The translations under genes were made by a program, and so were the position numbers. From Marisa cornuarietis (taxonomy: Eukaryota; Mollusca; Gastropoda; Architaenioglossa; Ampullariidae), in NCBI GenBank assembly GCA_004794655.1, contig SMMW01000149.1, positions 186,001-250,000 on the forward strand: 64,000 bases of DNA. The letters run 5' to 3'. The notes under the pieces are model-generated. The model saw only the letters and a program-made list of their open reading frames with translations, ran no database searches and was not told the DNA's origin. How positions within the stretch are numbered: the stretch's first letter is position 1; each line of letters begins with the position of its first letter. Positions 50,346-61,810 of the stretch are shown one piece after another.

Positions 50346-50935
50346 GTAAGAGGCGTGTGCAACACAAGTGTAAACTAGTGTGTGTGTGTGTGAGAGAGAG
50401 AGACAGAAAGAGAGAGAAACAGAAAGTGTGTACATGAATTGTCACCACTTTTCTCCAAATGATTTTTATTTAAGCGATGCCATGGCATTGACTTTGCCTA
50501 CTCATCTCCCGATAATGTTTTAATGACAAAAGATCTTGGTGTCATTTGATGAAAATGACGTCAGGTGTTTCCTCGTGAAAGAAGTAGAGAAGATGATGAC
50601 CCTGATGTTTGAGGTCAGCGAAATGGGATCTCGACATAGCCACTAGTGACATGGAGAGAATAGGACACCTGACTTAAATATGACCTGATAGTAGGAACAA
50701 CCTACAAAGCCAATTTATGCGCTCAACCCTTTATTTTGAATTACATTTTCAAATATTTTGCCACATCGATGATCTGTCGTAGGGCAACGTCGGTGTTTGT
50801 CCAATGTAAGGTAATGTTTGAGGCTGTTAGAGAAAACTTCATTATCTTTCAGACGATCATCTTGAACATAAAATAACCCCAACCCTGACATTAACACACT
50901 AATTTTGACCTGGACAGGAAGGCAAGGAGGACAGC

Positions 50936-51214
50936 ATGTATCGGCTACGCCTCGTTTTGGTGATACTCGTCACGTGGGCGGTGTTCGTGGTGGCTCATAG
51001 GGACAAGTACGTGACTCACCCCACACCACTGGCTTTCAACTGTACCGTGGGATTAAAGGACGGCGATCTGTTCTTCCATGAATACCCGAACGACCCCACC
51101 AAGTTCATCCATTGCGACCAGTACGGAAACGCTTTCATCAAGAGCTGCCCGAACGGGCGGGTGTGGAGCCAGTTTTTCCTGACCTGCATCCCTGGTCAAG
51201 GTAACGGGCTCTAG
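50936..51214 (+). CDS. Gene D: small secreted single-CBM14 protein, 92 aa
   Basis: Exon 50918-51214 after an acceptor at 50916-50917. The frame starts MYRLRLVLVILVTWAV, a signal peptide resembling the VVIVVTWAALTMAQ of genes A-C, with cleavage expected near AHRDK. The mature part of about 70 residues is one CBM14 with four cysteines (FNC, IHC, KSC, LTC) and the aromatic FFHEYPND stretch, closest to the last exon of gene A. There is no lysozyme-like or vWA part. Its own promoter and intron match the array, so it is a minimal member formed by joining the 5' end to the terminal domain. A soluble chitin-binding peptide is the likely product, acting outside the cell. Confidence 0.85.
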   Translation: MYRLRLVLVILVTWAVFVVAHRDKYVTHPTPLAFNCTVGLKDGDLFFHEYPNDPTKFIHCDQYGNAFIKSCPNGRVWSQFFLTCIPGQGNGL

Positions 51215-51239
51215 TGAACAAATGATCTCGGCAAAATTC

Positions 51240-52600
51240 AACGCAGCAAGCACTGGCACAACTTTTTTTTTTTTTTTTTTTGGACAGTGCATTATGATCG
51301 TGCCGCAGAATTGGTGACACCGTTATTTTCCTAAATAAATCATCACTTGTCCTTTTGTGTAGACCCGACAGGGTTATTGCTCTGCTGGCGTTGTAATAAA
51401 ATCCTTGAAGCCGCAATGGGTTGCTCTTTGGGTCAGTATGTTCAGTCAGTCGTTGAACGCACTACATCATCAAATTGAGATGTCAGTTTTCGAAGAGTCT
51501 ATTGCATGGAGTGGGATTGGGAGGCAGATAGCAAGTGGGCACTGATGAGAGTTTAGTACTAACAATAACATCACTTTCTCCACAGGTCGCCGTTAAGGCC
51601 GAAAAGCTACGAGAAAGTCCCCGTATATTAAGATAAGAACTAGTTTATTACCAGAGTGACATTGCGCTAAGAATTTAAATTGATGATGGTCGCCATTTAC
51701 AAGCGTAATCGATAAAAACTGATCACACGCACACCCATACTTGAAGACGCTGGTGCTCGCAATAATCAGGGCTTTCGTCGTGTCGCCACGTCTTCAGCGT
51801 TATTTTAACCGACATTAAATAAAACGAAGAAATCTTATTCCTACAGCAGTGCTTACTATACAAAAGCACGAGATGTTCAAACCAACTACGACTGCTGGTA
51901 GATCAAGCACCAGATATGCAACATCATTTTCTACACCGTCTGGTCTACAAGTAACATCGTGTGACAGTCACAAACATTTCATCATCAGTCGTATCTTTAT
52001 CCAGCATAATGCTCAAAACAACTGACAGTGTGAGGGCACCATTGATGTGCGTGATCGAAACAGTGAAAAAAAATTGAGGGTGATAAACATATTATAAGGA
52101 GCTTAAATGGGAACACGTGCGATCGAGTATCAGTCAGTAAATAGAAAATGTTGCATGCAGCTAAATGAGGAAGAAATGTTTTTACATCGATAAACATGTT
52201 TCAAACCATCATTATATTTTTAATTGTAAAAAAATCCTTATCAGCAGTCTGTTGTAACTATTGTTGCCCATTAAATTTTGATCTGATTGACTTACCAGTC
52301 TGTTGAATAAATTCAGTTTGGACCATTTAATTTCTTTTAACTTCATTCGAAACTTCTAAATAAAGTTCCAATCTGTAGGGCTGTATTCCAAATTCAGCTG
52401 TTTCATTTTTTGGGGGGGCGAACAAAATCGCTTCTTGAACACGACAACCTGAGCGATGTTTTTTCATTTGACTTGAAGACTCGCGCACTCGCTGTTACAA
52501 ATACTTCGAGCTCGTAAGAGAACTCTTCAGTATAGGAGAGTATTTTTTTCCCGCCTTCCTATGGGGCGCCAAGAGGGGAATTTTCTCAAATTTGCTATTT
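51240..52600. other. Non-coding stretch, no gene seen
   Basis: Downstream of gene D; includes a T run at 51264-51281. No homology to the other 3' flanks was recognised and no frame is supported. Confidence 0.5.
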
Positions 52601-52604
52601 CTAG

Positions 52605-52945
52605 CTATACATTGCAATGTATAATTATAGAATGCTATGTATAGCTATACATTGCATTTTATACTTATAGATTGCATTTTATATTTATACAATTCATTCT
52701 ATACTTATAGATTGCATTCTATAAGTATAAAAAGCCATGTATAGCTATACATGGAAATGTATAATTATACATTGCAATGTATAGCTAGAGAGAGAAAAAC
52801 TCGGTAAAAACCGAAGTGTTTCATTTATATTATACTCAGAAGTTGCCATCCAATTCATTTTATATATACATTTCAATTCTTTAGCTATAGAATGCATTCT
52901 AGCTATACATTTGAAATCTATATTTATACATTGCATTCTATAACT
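52605..52945. repeat. 20-bp near-palindromic AT-rich minisatellite
   Basis: An ATTGCA-type core recurs every 20 bases: 52611, 52631, 52651, 52671, 52691, 52711, 52731, 52751 and 52771, then in degraded form at about 52870, 52890, 52910 and 52930 after a 70-base gap. Each unit is close to self-complementary (for example ATTGCAATGTATAATTATAG). CAGAAGTT near 52839 and AACTTCTG near 52942 form an inverted pair around the second block. Confidence 0.85.
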
Positions 52946-53259
52946 TCTGACTTGAAATGTATACGGAACGAGGCTGGCTCATTTGCATATGGGAAAAGAA
53001 GGTCAAAGACCTGTCGTTGGAGGGAGCACATAGATAGCTGAGAGGACCCATCACTCTTTCTTATTTTGGGTGATAGTGAGCAAGCCCCGTATCCATGTAG
53101 ACCGGACAAGGGGTTTTAACAAGTTTAGTGCTTCTCTGGGTGAATAACAGCAAAACATTCGTATGCACGAGAGCCCGGAGAAGCTATTTGACTTGCTGAC
53201 CTTGCTTAAAGGTATCCGAGCTCTCAGGGCTGAATATGTCGCTACTCGTGCAGAAATAT

Positions 53260-53590
53260 AATAATAATAATAGTGAAGATTTTTATAGCGCATATTCACA
53301 CTCATAGACAGCATGCTCTTAAAACGAGGAAGAGACGTGGACTAAGTAGACACAGAACAAAGGGGACAAAAGAAAACGACAGTACTGACGACGAAACAGA
53401 AAACAAAAGGCATCAAGTAACAGGAACAGAGAAATATAGTGATTCTGCCGAGAAAGATGGGTAAAGTAGCAGGAGGGAAGGGGGGGGGGGTTAAGAAGGA
53501 CTAGCATTGTGGACTGTGTTAGGAATAATGCTCAAGAGGTGCGTTTTCAGTGCAGATTTGAAAGATTCAATTGTAGAAAGCTGGTGGCCT
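53260..53590 (-). mobile_element. LINE 3' end, antisense, truncated
   Basis: On the minus strand, pieces like FKSALKTHLLSIIPNTVH and the same 3'UTR (CACTATATTTCTCTGTTCCT, GCCTTTTGTTTTCTG) as 6620-6900, ending in TATAAAAATCTTCAC and (TTA)n at 53262. Shares the most sequence with the 6.06 kb LINE. Confidence 0.8.
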
Positions 53591-53604
53591 CATTGTGTTC
53601 CAGT

Positions 53605-54080
53605 GGCGACAAAGTCGATTGTTGACACCAAATCGGGTATTTCGTGACAGATCGCACCCGTTTGAAGCATTTGATGACTTAGAATTGTATTGCAAATTTC
53701 GTCTTAGACGAGAGAACATCCTGGCGCTGACTGATTATGTGACATGCGAGATCGATGTCACCAATCGGCGAGGTACATTAACACCTTTGGTGCAAGTGCT
53801 CGTCACTCTACAACAGTTTGCCTCATCAAGCTTTCAAGAAATGTGTGGAGAATTGACTAGTGTAGATAAATGGACTGTTAGTCGTACTGTGGCGAGAGTC
53901 ACCGATATTTTGCATCGGCGAGCACCTAACGAAATTTCATTGCTGGAGCAAGGTTGTGCTGAGAAGACAAGAGGCAGATACATTGGGCCTATGAATTTCC
54001 AAATGTAGTTGGATTTATCGACGGCAACTTGATTCGAATTTAGGCTCCAACAGAGCAAACAAATTATATTTATAAAATAA
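53605..54080 (+). pseudogene. PIF/Harbinger (HARBI1-like) transposase relic
   Basis: The frame reads NRVFRDRSHPFEAFDDLE, RLRRENILALTDYV, then VLVTLQQFASSSFQEMCGEL and WTVSRTVARVTDIL, the N-terminal helical region of HARBI1-like transposases. A one-base frameshift near 53990 leads into FPNVVGFIDGNLIRI and, after an in-frame TAG, APTEQTNYIY, matching the first catalytic Asp region (IDG..I.I.AP). The rest of the DDE domain is missing. Dead element. Confidence 0.85.
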
Positions 54081-54429
54081 TAATTGATTTGTAGCCTGCG
54101 TGTACATGTACATACACTACACATGAAAGATTACAAAACAAACCTAGTCAAATACATGTATGCAAGAAACATGCAGACAAAATGAGATACTCGAAATGAA
54201 AGGCTCTGCATACTCTGTAGCTGATTTCATGAGGAAAAAAAAAATCACACAAAGGTAGAACCGAACATTGCCATAATTCTTCTGGCAAATTTTCTTTTAA
54301 TTTTTCAGGAAGGTATGAAAAGACTATAATCATAACAGATTTAGCAAATCACTACAGTGCTCTTTTGTGTGGGCTGCAGGTGTGCTTGCAAAGGCCTGAA
54401 TGCGGCCTATGTGTTTGACATGCCTACTG

Positions 54430-54720
54430 TACAGAACGACCGGTCCAGTCTTTGACGTTTGTAAGTCAGGTCTTTCTCTGGCAAGCACGGCGTTGACTAT
54501 CCTGCAAGATGCCTTGAAGGACTGTCACATGACCAAAGAAGACCATCTTATGTTGCCTGACTGTAGAAAGTAGAGGTTCCTGGTGTTCTTGTTTCCTACA
54601 AAGTTGTTGGTTCTGTGTTTTTTTTTGTTTGAGATCCGGAGCAGCCTCCTCAAGCACTTGTTCTTGAATGCCTGGATTCTCCTTTCTGTTTTGGTGAGCA
54701 GAGTTCATAGAACAGGATCA
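54430..54720 (-). mobile_element. Non-LTR retrotransposon RT C-terminal fragment, antisense
   Basis: Minus strand reads NPGIQEQVLEEAAPDL, QEPLLSTVRQHKM and FFGHVTVLQGILQDSQRRA, equivalent to the terminal ENTCLRR, LLATVKR, WFGHVTR and LQGTLEGGRR region of LINE RTs. Same general type as the fragment at 760-1935. Confidence 0.75.
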
Positions 54721-54774
54721 GTACTACCAGGGATTTGTACAGCTTGTACTACTATGACAAAAACAAAACACTGA

Positions 54775-57200
54775 CTTTTCCCGATGTTTTCCAGGATAAA
54801 CTTCACCTATCTGGCCCACGCACTGATACAAGTTGAAACTTTCAGGAGCAATGAATACATACCTCTGTCAAAAAATACAAAATTATTCAAGTACACTACA
54901 TAGCATCACTATTGAATACCATAGAAAATAGCCGAATCTGAAAAAAGCTATAGTTGTTGATGATTTTTGTGACAAAAGTATGTTTGTGATCTCTCTCTCA
55001 TGCACACACAAAACAAACGATAATCTTCATTTCCAATCCTGCATTTATTAAAAAAATACACTCGTTTTGAAGTTTTTCGATTTTTGAGCCCAACCCAACC
55101 CTTTCACACATAAGCACTTGTCATTCTTGATTAAAACAATGAAACAATTAAAAAACCACTAAACAAATAAAATCTCCCAAAAATAATGCATTTCTTGGTC
55201 CTTACTAGAAGATTATGCAAAAGCAAAACACTCACTCGCAGTGGTTTTTTTAACTGGACACAGAAACACTCGATCAAGTTTGGCAAAGATTTGATACAGC
55301 AGTCATGTTAAAACTTTGTCAAACATTCATGCCCATTTATTGTGGTAAAAACAGCCTTAATCGCCAAGCTGTGTCAAACATTTGTCCACATTTGTTCCAT
55401 CAAGAATCACTCATTGTCCTAGCAGTATCCATATTCACTTTGGACAAATTACAGTGCAAAAATACAACACACAGTAATAATAATAATTTCATATTTTATA
55501 ATATACTTCACTCATACAACTACACAGATTATGCTAGATGTGATTATAGATGCATTATAATAATAATGTGTTAAAAACCATTTAAAAAATATTGTCAATA
55601 ACAATGCTGGACAAACAAATCAGGATGGGTGTTGGGGATGACTCCTGCCATGAGCAAACACAGTCCAATACTTCCATATTTTCAAACTGCCACACACACC
55701 TTGATCAGTGTTACCATGGATGCATTGTAATAATGACTTTTAGAAAAATGAAAAAAGGGACTTTATAATAAATTATAATAAAAATCCCTTTCCAAAACTG
55801 CAAAATGTATGGGATCTAACAACATTAAGGAATTCCTATTTTGGGTGGTTTTCTTGGGGTACTTAAAGATTGTAACTGGTTAAGAATGTGTAGCATGTTG
55901 CTGTGAGTATAGGAGTGTGTGATTGAACAGTGTTTACAGGAGCCCAGTATTTTGGTTGAATACTGAGTGTGAAAGAGATTTGAGACTTTGCTTAGACAAG
56001 GAATTACTTAAGGAAGACAAACAAAGGAGTTACGTGCCCAGACATGCTAGAACAAGGAAACCACACACCAATCTTTGTTTCAAATCAACCGTAGATGACT
56101 ATGGCGAGTCAGAACTACATTGATCCGAAGGCCTATTCAACAAAGTGATTCGGATTCTGATTCTTTGCTGCCAGTGGCCGGCACCAGCTCTCTAAAAGAA
56201 AGCTGTTTTACCTTTGCCTTGAGGCCTTCTGATTCCATTGTTTGGTTATTGTCCTGCCAGCGTAGGGACCCATGACTCCTTGGAAGGTGATTTGAAGTAA
56301 TTTTGTTTATTACCATTTTATCATTTTGTTTTTTCTTACCCTCGCCCAAGAGTTATGAACAGTGTTTTTGCGAGATATAACAGAAGTGGAAAAACCTAGC
56401 CTTCTTGGGCTACAGTGAAAAAACTTGAAATAAATATGGGTCACATATCAAACAGATATGACAAATGGGAAAGAGTGACCAAAAATAGTGATATTTTCCA
56501 GGCTTTGTGAATAATAGCGAAGCCAGCAAAGATCCCTATTGTACATGCTTTCTGCTATTGTGTTCTTAACATTTTAAAGAAGTTTTACAAGTGCCTTTGG
56601 TTCCAACTAAACAAGAGAAAACTGCGATTCGACAACTGTCTCATGACAAAAAACTTAAAAGGAGGTTTGTGCGGTTGGAGGAAAGAATTTAGGGAGAACA
56701 AATGATATGGGGAGAACTGCCAGAAGAGTTTCAGTTTCCCTTACTATCTGCAGAAGATGCAGTGCGCCTCAAGTGGGATCTTATTTTTATTTGAACAGTT
56801 ATCCAGATGTTCTTGAAAATTAGTGCATAACCTGAATTTTAAAAGAAAAAAATGATGTGAACTGCATTTAACATGATAATGTTAATCCAGCAGCTGAGTC
56901 ATATTTCTTGCGTACTCCTGATTTTATGAGCCTTGGATTAAACTTTTACTTGCCATTTACCATGTGCTTTCGTTAATCTTATTCAACTTCTTGTTCTTTA
57001 AAGAGCTGAATTATGGTTTTCAGGTATGGAACACCATGACGCCGGCAGTCAGATAGAAGTGGAGAGTTTGTTAATATGGTATAGTAATTGTGTGTATTGT
57101 ACAATTACACAACCTTTAATTACTCAACAAAAGCAGTTTGGTGTTTCAGGAATTGGACACAAAGATTGTCTCTTTGTGCATTAGCTGGATGTTTCATGCT
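54775..57200. other. Mostly non-coding; weak decayed coding-like patches
   Basis: No intact gene. 55923-56120 (CERDLRLCLDKELLKED, RSYVPRHARTRKP) and 56585-56790 (KQEKTAIRQLSHDKKLKR, GELPEEFQFPLLSAEDAVRL) look like decayed protein-coding sequence, perhaps from the same LTR or Ginger-like element as the integrase relic that follows, but I do not recognise them. Confidence 0.35.
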
Positions 57201-57209
57201 GTATTTTTC

Positions 57210-57480
57210 CTTCAAACAGTGGAATGATCAGCTGTGCTCACTGTTGAAAAGTTAAAAGGTGCATAAAATCTGTATACCACCCTCAAACTAACGGTCTTTA
57301 TGAGAGCATGAACAAGCCGTTGAAAACTTGCCTTTACAAAGTGATTGAGGATTACAAACATGATTAAGATGAAGTTGTGAAAGATGTTGCCGTGTCTATT
57401 AGATGCCAAGAACAAGCAACAACAAAGCATTCATCCTTCTTCCTCATGTTTGGACGTAAACCAAGATTTACAATGGAGGT
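57210..57480 (+). pseudogene. Integrase core fragment (retroviral-like integrase superfamily)
   Basis: With one or two corrections of phase the plus strand reads NDQLCSLL, then IKSVYHPQTNGLYESMNKPL, KTCLYKVIEDYKHD, a stop, and DVAVSIRCQEQATTKHSSFF followed by LMFGRKPRF. YHPQTNGL-E-MN is the hallmark of the rve integrase core just before its last catalytic Glu (the E of YESMN). Origin could be a Ty3/gypsy LTR element or a GIN-type DNA transposon. Internal stop shows it is dead. Confidence 0.8.
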
Positions 57481-58091
57481 GAGTTCCACTTATTTGTATG
57501 CTTTGTAACTGTTAGACACTTAAAGCAAAACTGAAAATAATGCACAAAATTGAACACAGTGACTTGCAAACTTCAAATTGCTGTTACACTAACAAATGCA
57601 GACTGAAGAGGCTTGCAAAGACTAAGGTTTAGACTAATTAAATAATCAGAAGATAAAAGAATCTGCATGACAATGATGCAAAAGAAATGGCATTAAAAAT
57701 CATTAAACCTCATAGCTCATTAAAATGACATCGACCCTTCTTCACCCTCTTCCTCCTTCCCTTGTGACTCGGAGTCAGACTGGATCACCATTAGCAATTT
57801 AGTGTTTCGCGTCCACAGTAAATGTTGGCGTGATATGGTAGGGGTATCGAAAGTGTGATTAGCCCAAGGCAGCAGCAATTGCAACCCTCTGACCATCCTT
57901 GCATACTTATTCCCCGTAGTTCACGAAATATTGGTAGGCTCTGTCCTGGAGTGAATTTTATCCCTTAGAAAATTAGTCCAGGTAACAGTAAGTCATTTTA
58001 TAGGCTGAGTGTGGTTTCAGTAATTAAGCCAAGCCTATTAGCCTAAATTACACTGTTTTGTTGTACACTAAATGCATGCAATCTTTGCACA

Positions 58092-58305
58092 TGGGGCGGT
58101 TGGTAGCATAACGTCTAGCATTTGCCTGTCACCAAGGCAGGGAGATCGCAGTTCATCTTTTGTTCCCGGTTTCGCTTTCAACACCTGTTTGCAGGGCTGA
58201 TTGTTAGCGGTTTTCTCTGGGTACTCTAGTATCCTTCCCCATTGTAAGTTTTCATCACACTAGCGGAGTGAGAGTTGGTGTGACTGGTGAGGTTATTTTA
58301 GATTA
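58092..58305 (+). mobile_element. tRNA-derived SINE (sense)
   Basis: tRNA-like head with TTGGTAGCATAACGTCTAGC (A-box region) and a degenerate B box (AGTTCATCTTTT) about 35 bases on. The body TTTTCTCTGGGTACTCTAGT corresponds to the SINE at 8385-8605 read on its own strand. It ends about 20 bases before the first kinase exon. Confidence 0.65.
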
Positions 58306-58323
58306 ACTCTCTTGGTTTGAAAG

Positions 58324-59691
58324 GCATAGGGATGTGAAGCCGGAAAACATCCTGATTGACTCAGGAGGTCACGTGGTTCTTACTGACTTTGGCTTCAGTA
58401 AGTTTGTCTCTTACGACAAGGTACTGTTCTTCATTTTGTTTCTGTTCACTTGTTTTGTCTTCCTGCTTTTGTGTCTCTGTGAATGACCATCATAGTTCAC
58501 AGTGTTAGATTTCTTTTGTGTCTGTTATAAGGCTGTGGTCAAACATATTACTGCACATTGGTCTTCATTGCTCTTTATTTTTGCAGAACTGGGATTTTAG
58601 TGGAACCCTAGCATACCTCGTGCCAGAGATGATCCAGAAACGGGAAGACGAAGGACCTGGCAATGTAAGTATACTTACCTGATTAACCACTCAGCTAGCG
58701 AAACAAATAGGGAGAGTGAAAGAGCGAAACAAATACTTCAAAATAAAACTAACCTGCCTCAATCAGTGCATTTAGCTTTTTTTTTTAAAAAAAGGGTTGA
58801 TTGTTAGTTAACCGTTTTGAGCTTCCCTGTGCGAGAGATAAGAGTGTGAGATCGAGAGGTGAAAAGGGAGACGAAGATTATGTATACGTTAGTGACATAC
58901 AAATACAACTGTTTATTACTGCATGCGTATACTGAAGAACTCACCAATATATCCCAGTTGGGTATCTGAAGAGGCGAGAGACTTCCTCAGCTCGCTTCTT
59001 AACAAAGATCCTAACAATCGGTTGGGCTCAAGAGGAGCTGAAGAGGTGAAGCAACACCCATTCTTCAATGGCCTCAACTGGAGATATGTTGAGGAAAGGA
59101 AGGTTCCAGTCCCCTCCCTCCCTCTCCTGTCCAGCGAGCTGGATGTAAGATATTTACCGGCAGAATAAATCAACATGGCGATAGAGGATTCAGAGGATGT
59201 GAATCCATGTCTGAGCCCATGTGACCCTGGCAGCCCATCCTGTCAGATGCAATTGAACGACGAAGTTTTCACAGTATGTTTAATCAAGAATTACTTATTC
59301 TTCTAGGTAAAGATCTGCTGAATTCCAGATTCTGTAGCATTAATGTGACAATAGAACTAACCTGACTCAGACATTTCGTGTAGTTTGGGCGACTTCCCTT
59401 CTTCATACCTTTCTTGTAATAAATGAACATTTCAAGTTCCACAGGCCACAACTAGTCTCACAATAAGCTGACTTCTCGCTTTAGACATTTTAAAGATGAT
59501 TATTTGAAGCCTTGTGTATATTTAGCACACGACAGTTTTTTCCAGTTGAAATTTATAGAACCGACATAATAAAGTGTTTAATATATTTTCAGGGTTTCTC
59601 TTACGTGGGGCCGGCGATCAATCCACTGGACATAGCAAGGATTCAAGCAACGTTTGCTGCAACTGAAAACAGCCCTAGAACTGAGCAATAA
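58324..59691 (+). pseudogene. AGC-type kinase pseudogene (RSK/MSK-like), copy 1
   Basis: Exons 58324-58420 ([19 protein letters not shown]), 58587-58664 (GTLAYLVPEMIQ), 58926-59273 (RILKNSPIYPSW, LLNKDPNNRLGS, HPFFNGLNW, ELDVRYLPAE) and 59593-59691 (VFT joined to GFSYVGPAINP, the C-tail hydrophobic motif). HRD and DFG are intact, and the exon phases agree for the first two. Three defects: no exon for the DWWALG segment between 58665 and 58925; the third exon has AT instead of AG at its expected acceptor; and an in-frame TAA (59166-59168) replaces a residue at the start of the C-tail. Closest in order of motifs to the N-terminal kinase domain of RPS6KA4/5 (MSK) or RSK. Could alternatively be unassembled exons of a larger gene, but the stop argues for a pseudogene. 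Confidence 0.8.
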
Positions 59692-59699
59692 TGCAAAAA

Positions 59700-60075
59700 A
59701 GGTGTAACATAAACTTAGTGACGAGCTATCAGATGACTACAAGGCTCTTAAAGCCATGTTACTGAAATAGTTTCAGGTGACAGCGGAGATGTACTGATGA
59801 CGTTTTAAAAAGGCTACGAAACGACCCGACGAGACACACGACCAATTTCACAACCGCGTTACACGTAATTTGGAAAAATGGATTAGCAGCACAACGGTTG
59901 ACCCACATGACCGTGAGAGTGCGTGGGTAGAACTAGCAAAGGAGGCAGTGTTAGGTAACTACCAACCTGACCTTGCTTTCCATGTAGAAACGCATGGGGT
60001 GGCAAGCTTGCCCAAAATAGTGGCCATAGCCGAACGCTTCAATTTGGCACAGCGAACGAGATCAAAACTAAGGAA
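59700..60075 (+). pseudogene. LTR-retrotransposon gag fragment
   Basis: Plus strand reads DYKALKAMLLK, stop, FQVTAEMY, then ETHDQFHNRVTRNLEKWISS, WVELAKEAVLGNYQPDLAFH and LPKIVAIAERFNLAQ. This is the capsid region of gypsy-type Gag proteins (related to SCAN domains), with several stops upstream. It starts immediately after the last kinase exon. No pol or LTR recognised beside it. Confidence 0.7.
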
Positions 60076-60369
60076 GAAACCGCCCCAGGGATCCTGGAGG
60101 TTAAGGTCCCATCATACCAACACACCTCTTTGGCCCGGATTTCTCCTACACGGGAGGTTGGTGTGGCTCACACCAATCAATCGGCTGGTTGCGCAGTGCC
60201 CTAGCTGTGCTAAAAGGCTGCGGCCGGGGTCAATCTGGTCTTCACACTGCAGGCCAGAGTATATTCCTTATGCATCTTGGTGTGACCCTGCTGGAAATGC
60301 CCTAAGTGGTTCCGCTCGGTCGCGTCCCCTTGTTGAAAGGGGAGCATAAGGAACTAAACATTTTCCTTT

Positions 60370-61810
60370 CATTATGGCACCAAAGAAATCTAGCCTGGGA
60401 AAATGCATATGAGAGGAAGAGTCTTCAGACAGTGAGGGTGAGGTACAAGATAGCATGAAAGTGTCTGTTGAGGGGGCCTGGCCCCATTTTCTTGTTGAGA
60501 GCACAGAGCCAGCCCAGCCGTTCTCATCCCTCTTCCCTTTCGTGATTGGAAGTGGTTTTAAAAATATTTCTTTTACAGGTTTTGCATCTATCAAGCACTT
60601 TGACCCTGTGATGAATGAACATTTGCGGAGAATTAATGACAATGAAACAAAGATACGCTATCTGAGAAAAGATATACAGAATGAATTAATACAGCTGCTG
60701 GCAAATGCAATACAGCAGATTTTTAAGAGCTGCTAGTCACGCTAAGTATTATTCTATCATCTTGGTCGCAATGAAAAAATGACAATGATTATTTGATCTG
60801 TTAATGTGGTCACTGCTTCTATAAGTTCTAGGTCTCACATTGAAATAAAGGAGCATTTCACAGGATTTGTACCATTGTCTGAAATGGGACTTGCATTTAT
60901 GACAAAAGTTCTTCTCAAACAACTTCAAGAAATGGAACTGGACATAGATAACCTGCGCGGACAAACTATGACAATGGAAGCAACATGAAAGGCAAAGACA
61001 GTGGTGCACAAAAAAAGGATCATAGAAAACCCACTTGCTTTTTTGTCCCATGCAGTGCACATTCTCTAAATCTTGTAGCAAACGATGCAGCTAAGAGTTG
61101 TCTAGAAGCTGTTAATTTCTTCGGATTAAATCAACAAATTTATAATTATTTCTCTGGATCAACTAGACGTTGGGAAGTAATGAAAACAATGTCCTGGATG
61201 TCACAGTGAAACCACTGAGTGAAACCAGATGGGAAACTAAAATTGATCCTTTGAAACCTCGAGGATACTAACTAGGTAAAATTTATGATGCTCTCACAGG
61301 TATTTCTGAGAATCCAAGCTTTCAGGGTTCATCAGGAAATGCAACACGTGCTGAAGCTCAAGCCCTTGCTAATCACATTTGCCAGTTCTGATTTGCTTCA
61401 ACACTAGTGATATGGTATAACATCTTGTTTGAAGTAAATATTACCAGCAAATGTCTTCAAGACAAATAAGATGATTTAAAGACAGCAACAAAGCAGATGC
61501 ATCAAACCATGGAATGTCTCAAGAAGCTGAGAAAAGATAAGATTCAAGCAAGTGTTAGCAGACTGAATGTGATTTAGAAATACAGCCAAGCTTTGAGAAA
61601 GACCAAGTACCAAGAAAAAGAAGAACCAAATGACAACTTGACTATGGGGCTGTCGACGACACAATAGAAGACCCTGCTGAAAATTTCAGTCAGTTTTTTA
61701 ATGCTGTGGTAGACACAGCCACTGCGTCCGTTAAAGACAGATTTAAACAGATTCAGGAGCACAGCACTTTATTTGCATTTCTTTATGATATCCAAAGAAT
61801 TTCTGAAAAG
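60370..61810 (+). pseudogene. hAT-like transposase relic (DUF4371 / ZMYM1-type)
   Basis: Starts MAPKKSSLGK and continues in shifting frames: FDPVMNEHLRRINDNETKI, RYLRKDIQNELIQLLANAI, EHFTGFVPLSEMGL, LQEMELDIDNLRGQ, CFFVPCSAHSLNLVANDAAK, IYNYFSGSTRRWEVMK, KPLSETRWETKIDPLK, GNATRAEAQALANHI and a decayed C-terminus around 61700-61800. This order is that of the DUF4371 plus hAT C-terminal dimerisation family often annotated as zinc-finger MYM-type protein 1-like. Many stops and frameshifts; dead. Confidence 0.85.

Noticed and set aside
58926..59168. Intact single-exon 81-aa protein
   Set aside because: The frame is a fragment of an AGC-kinase domain ending at an in-frame stop within the conserved C-tail; not an independent gene.
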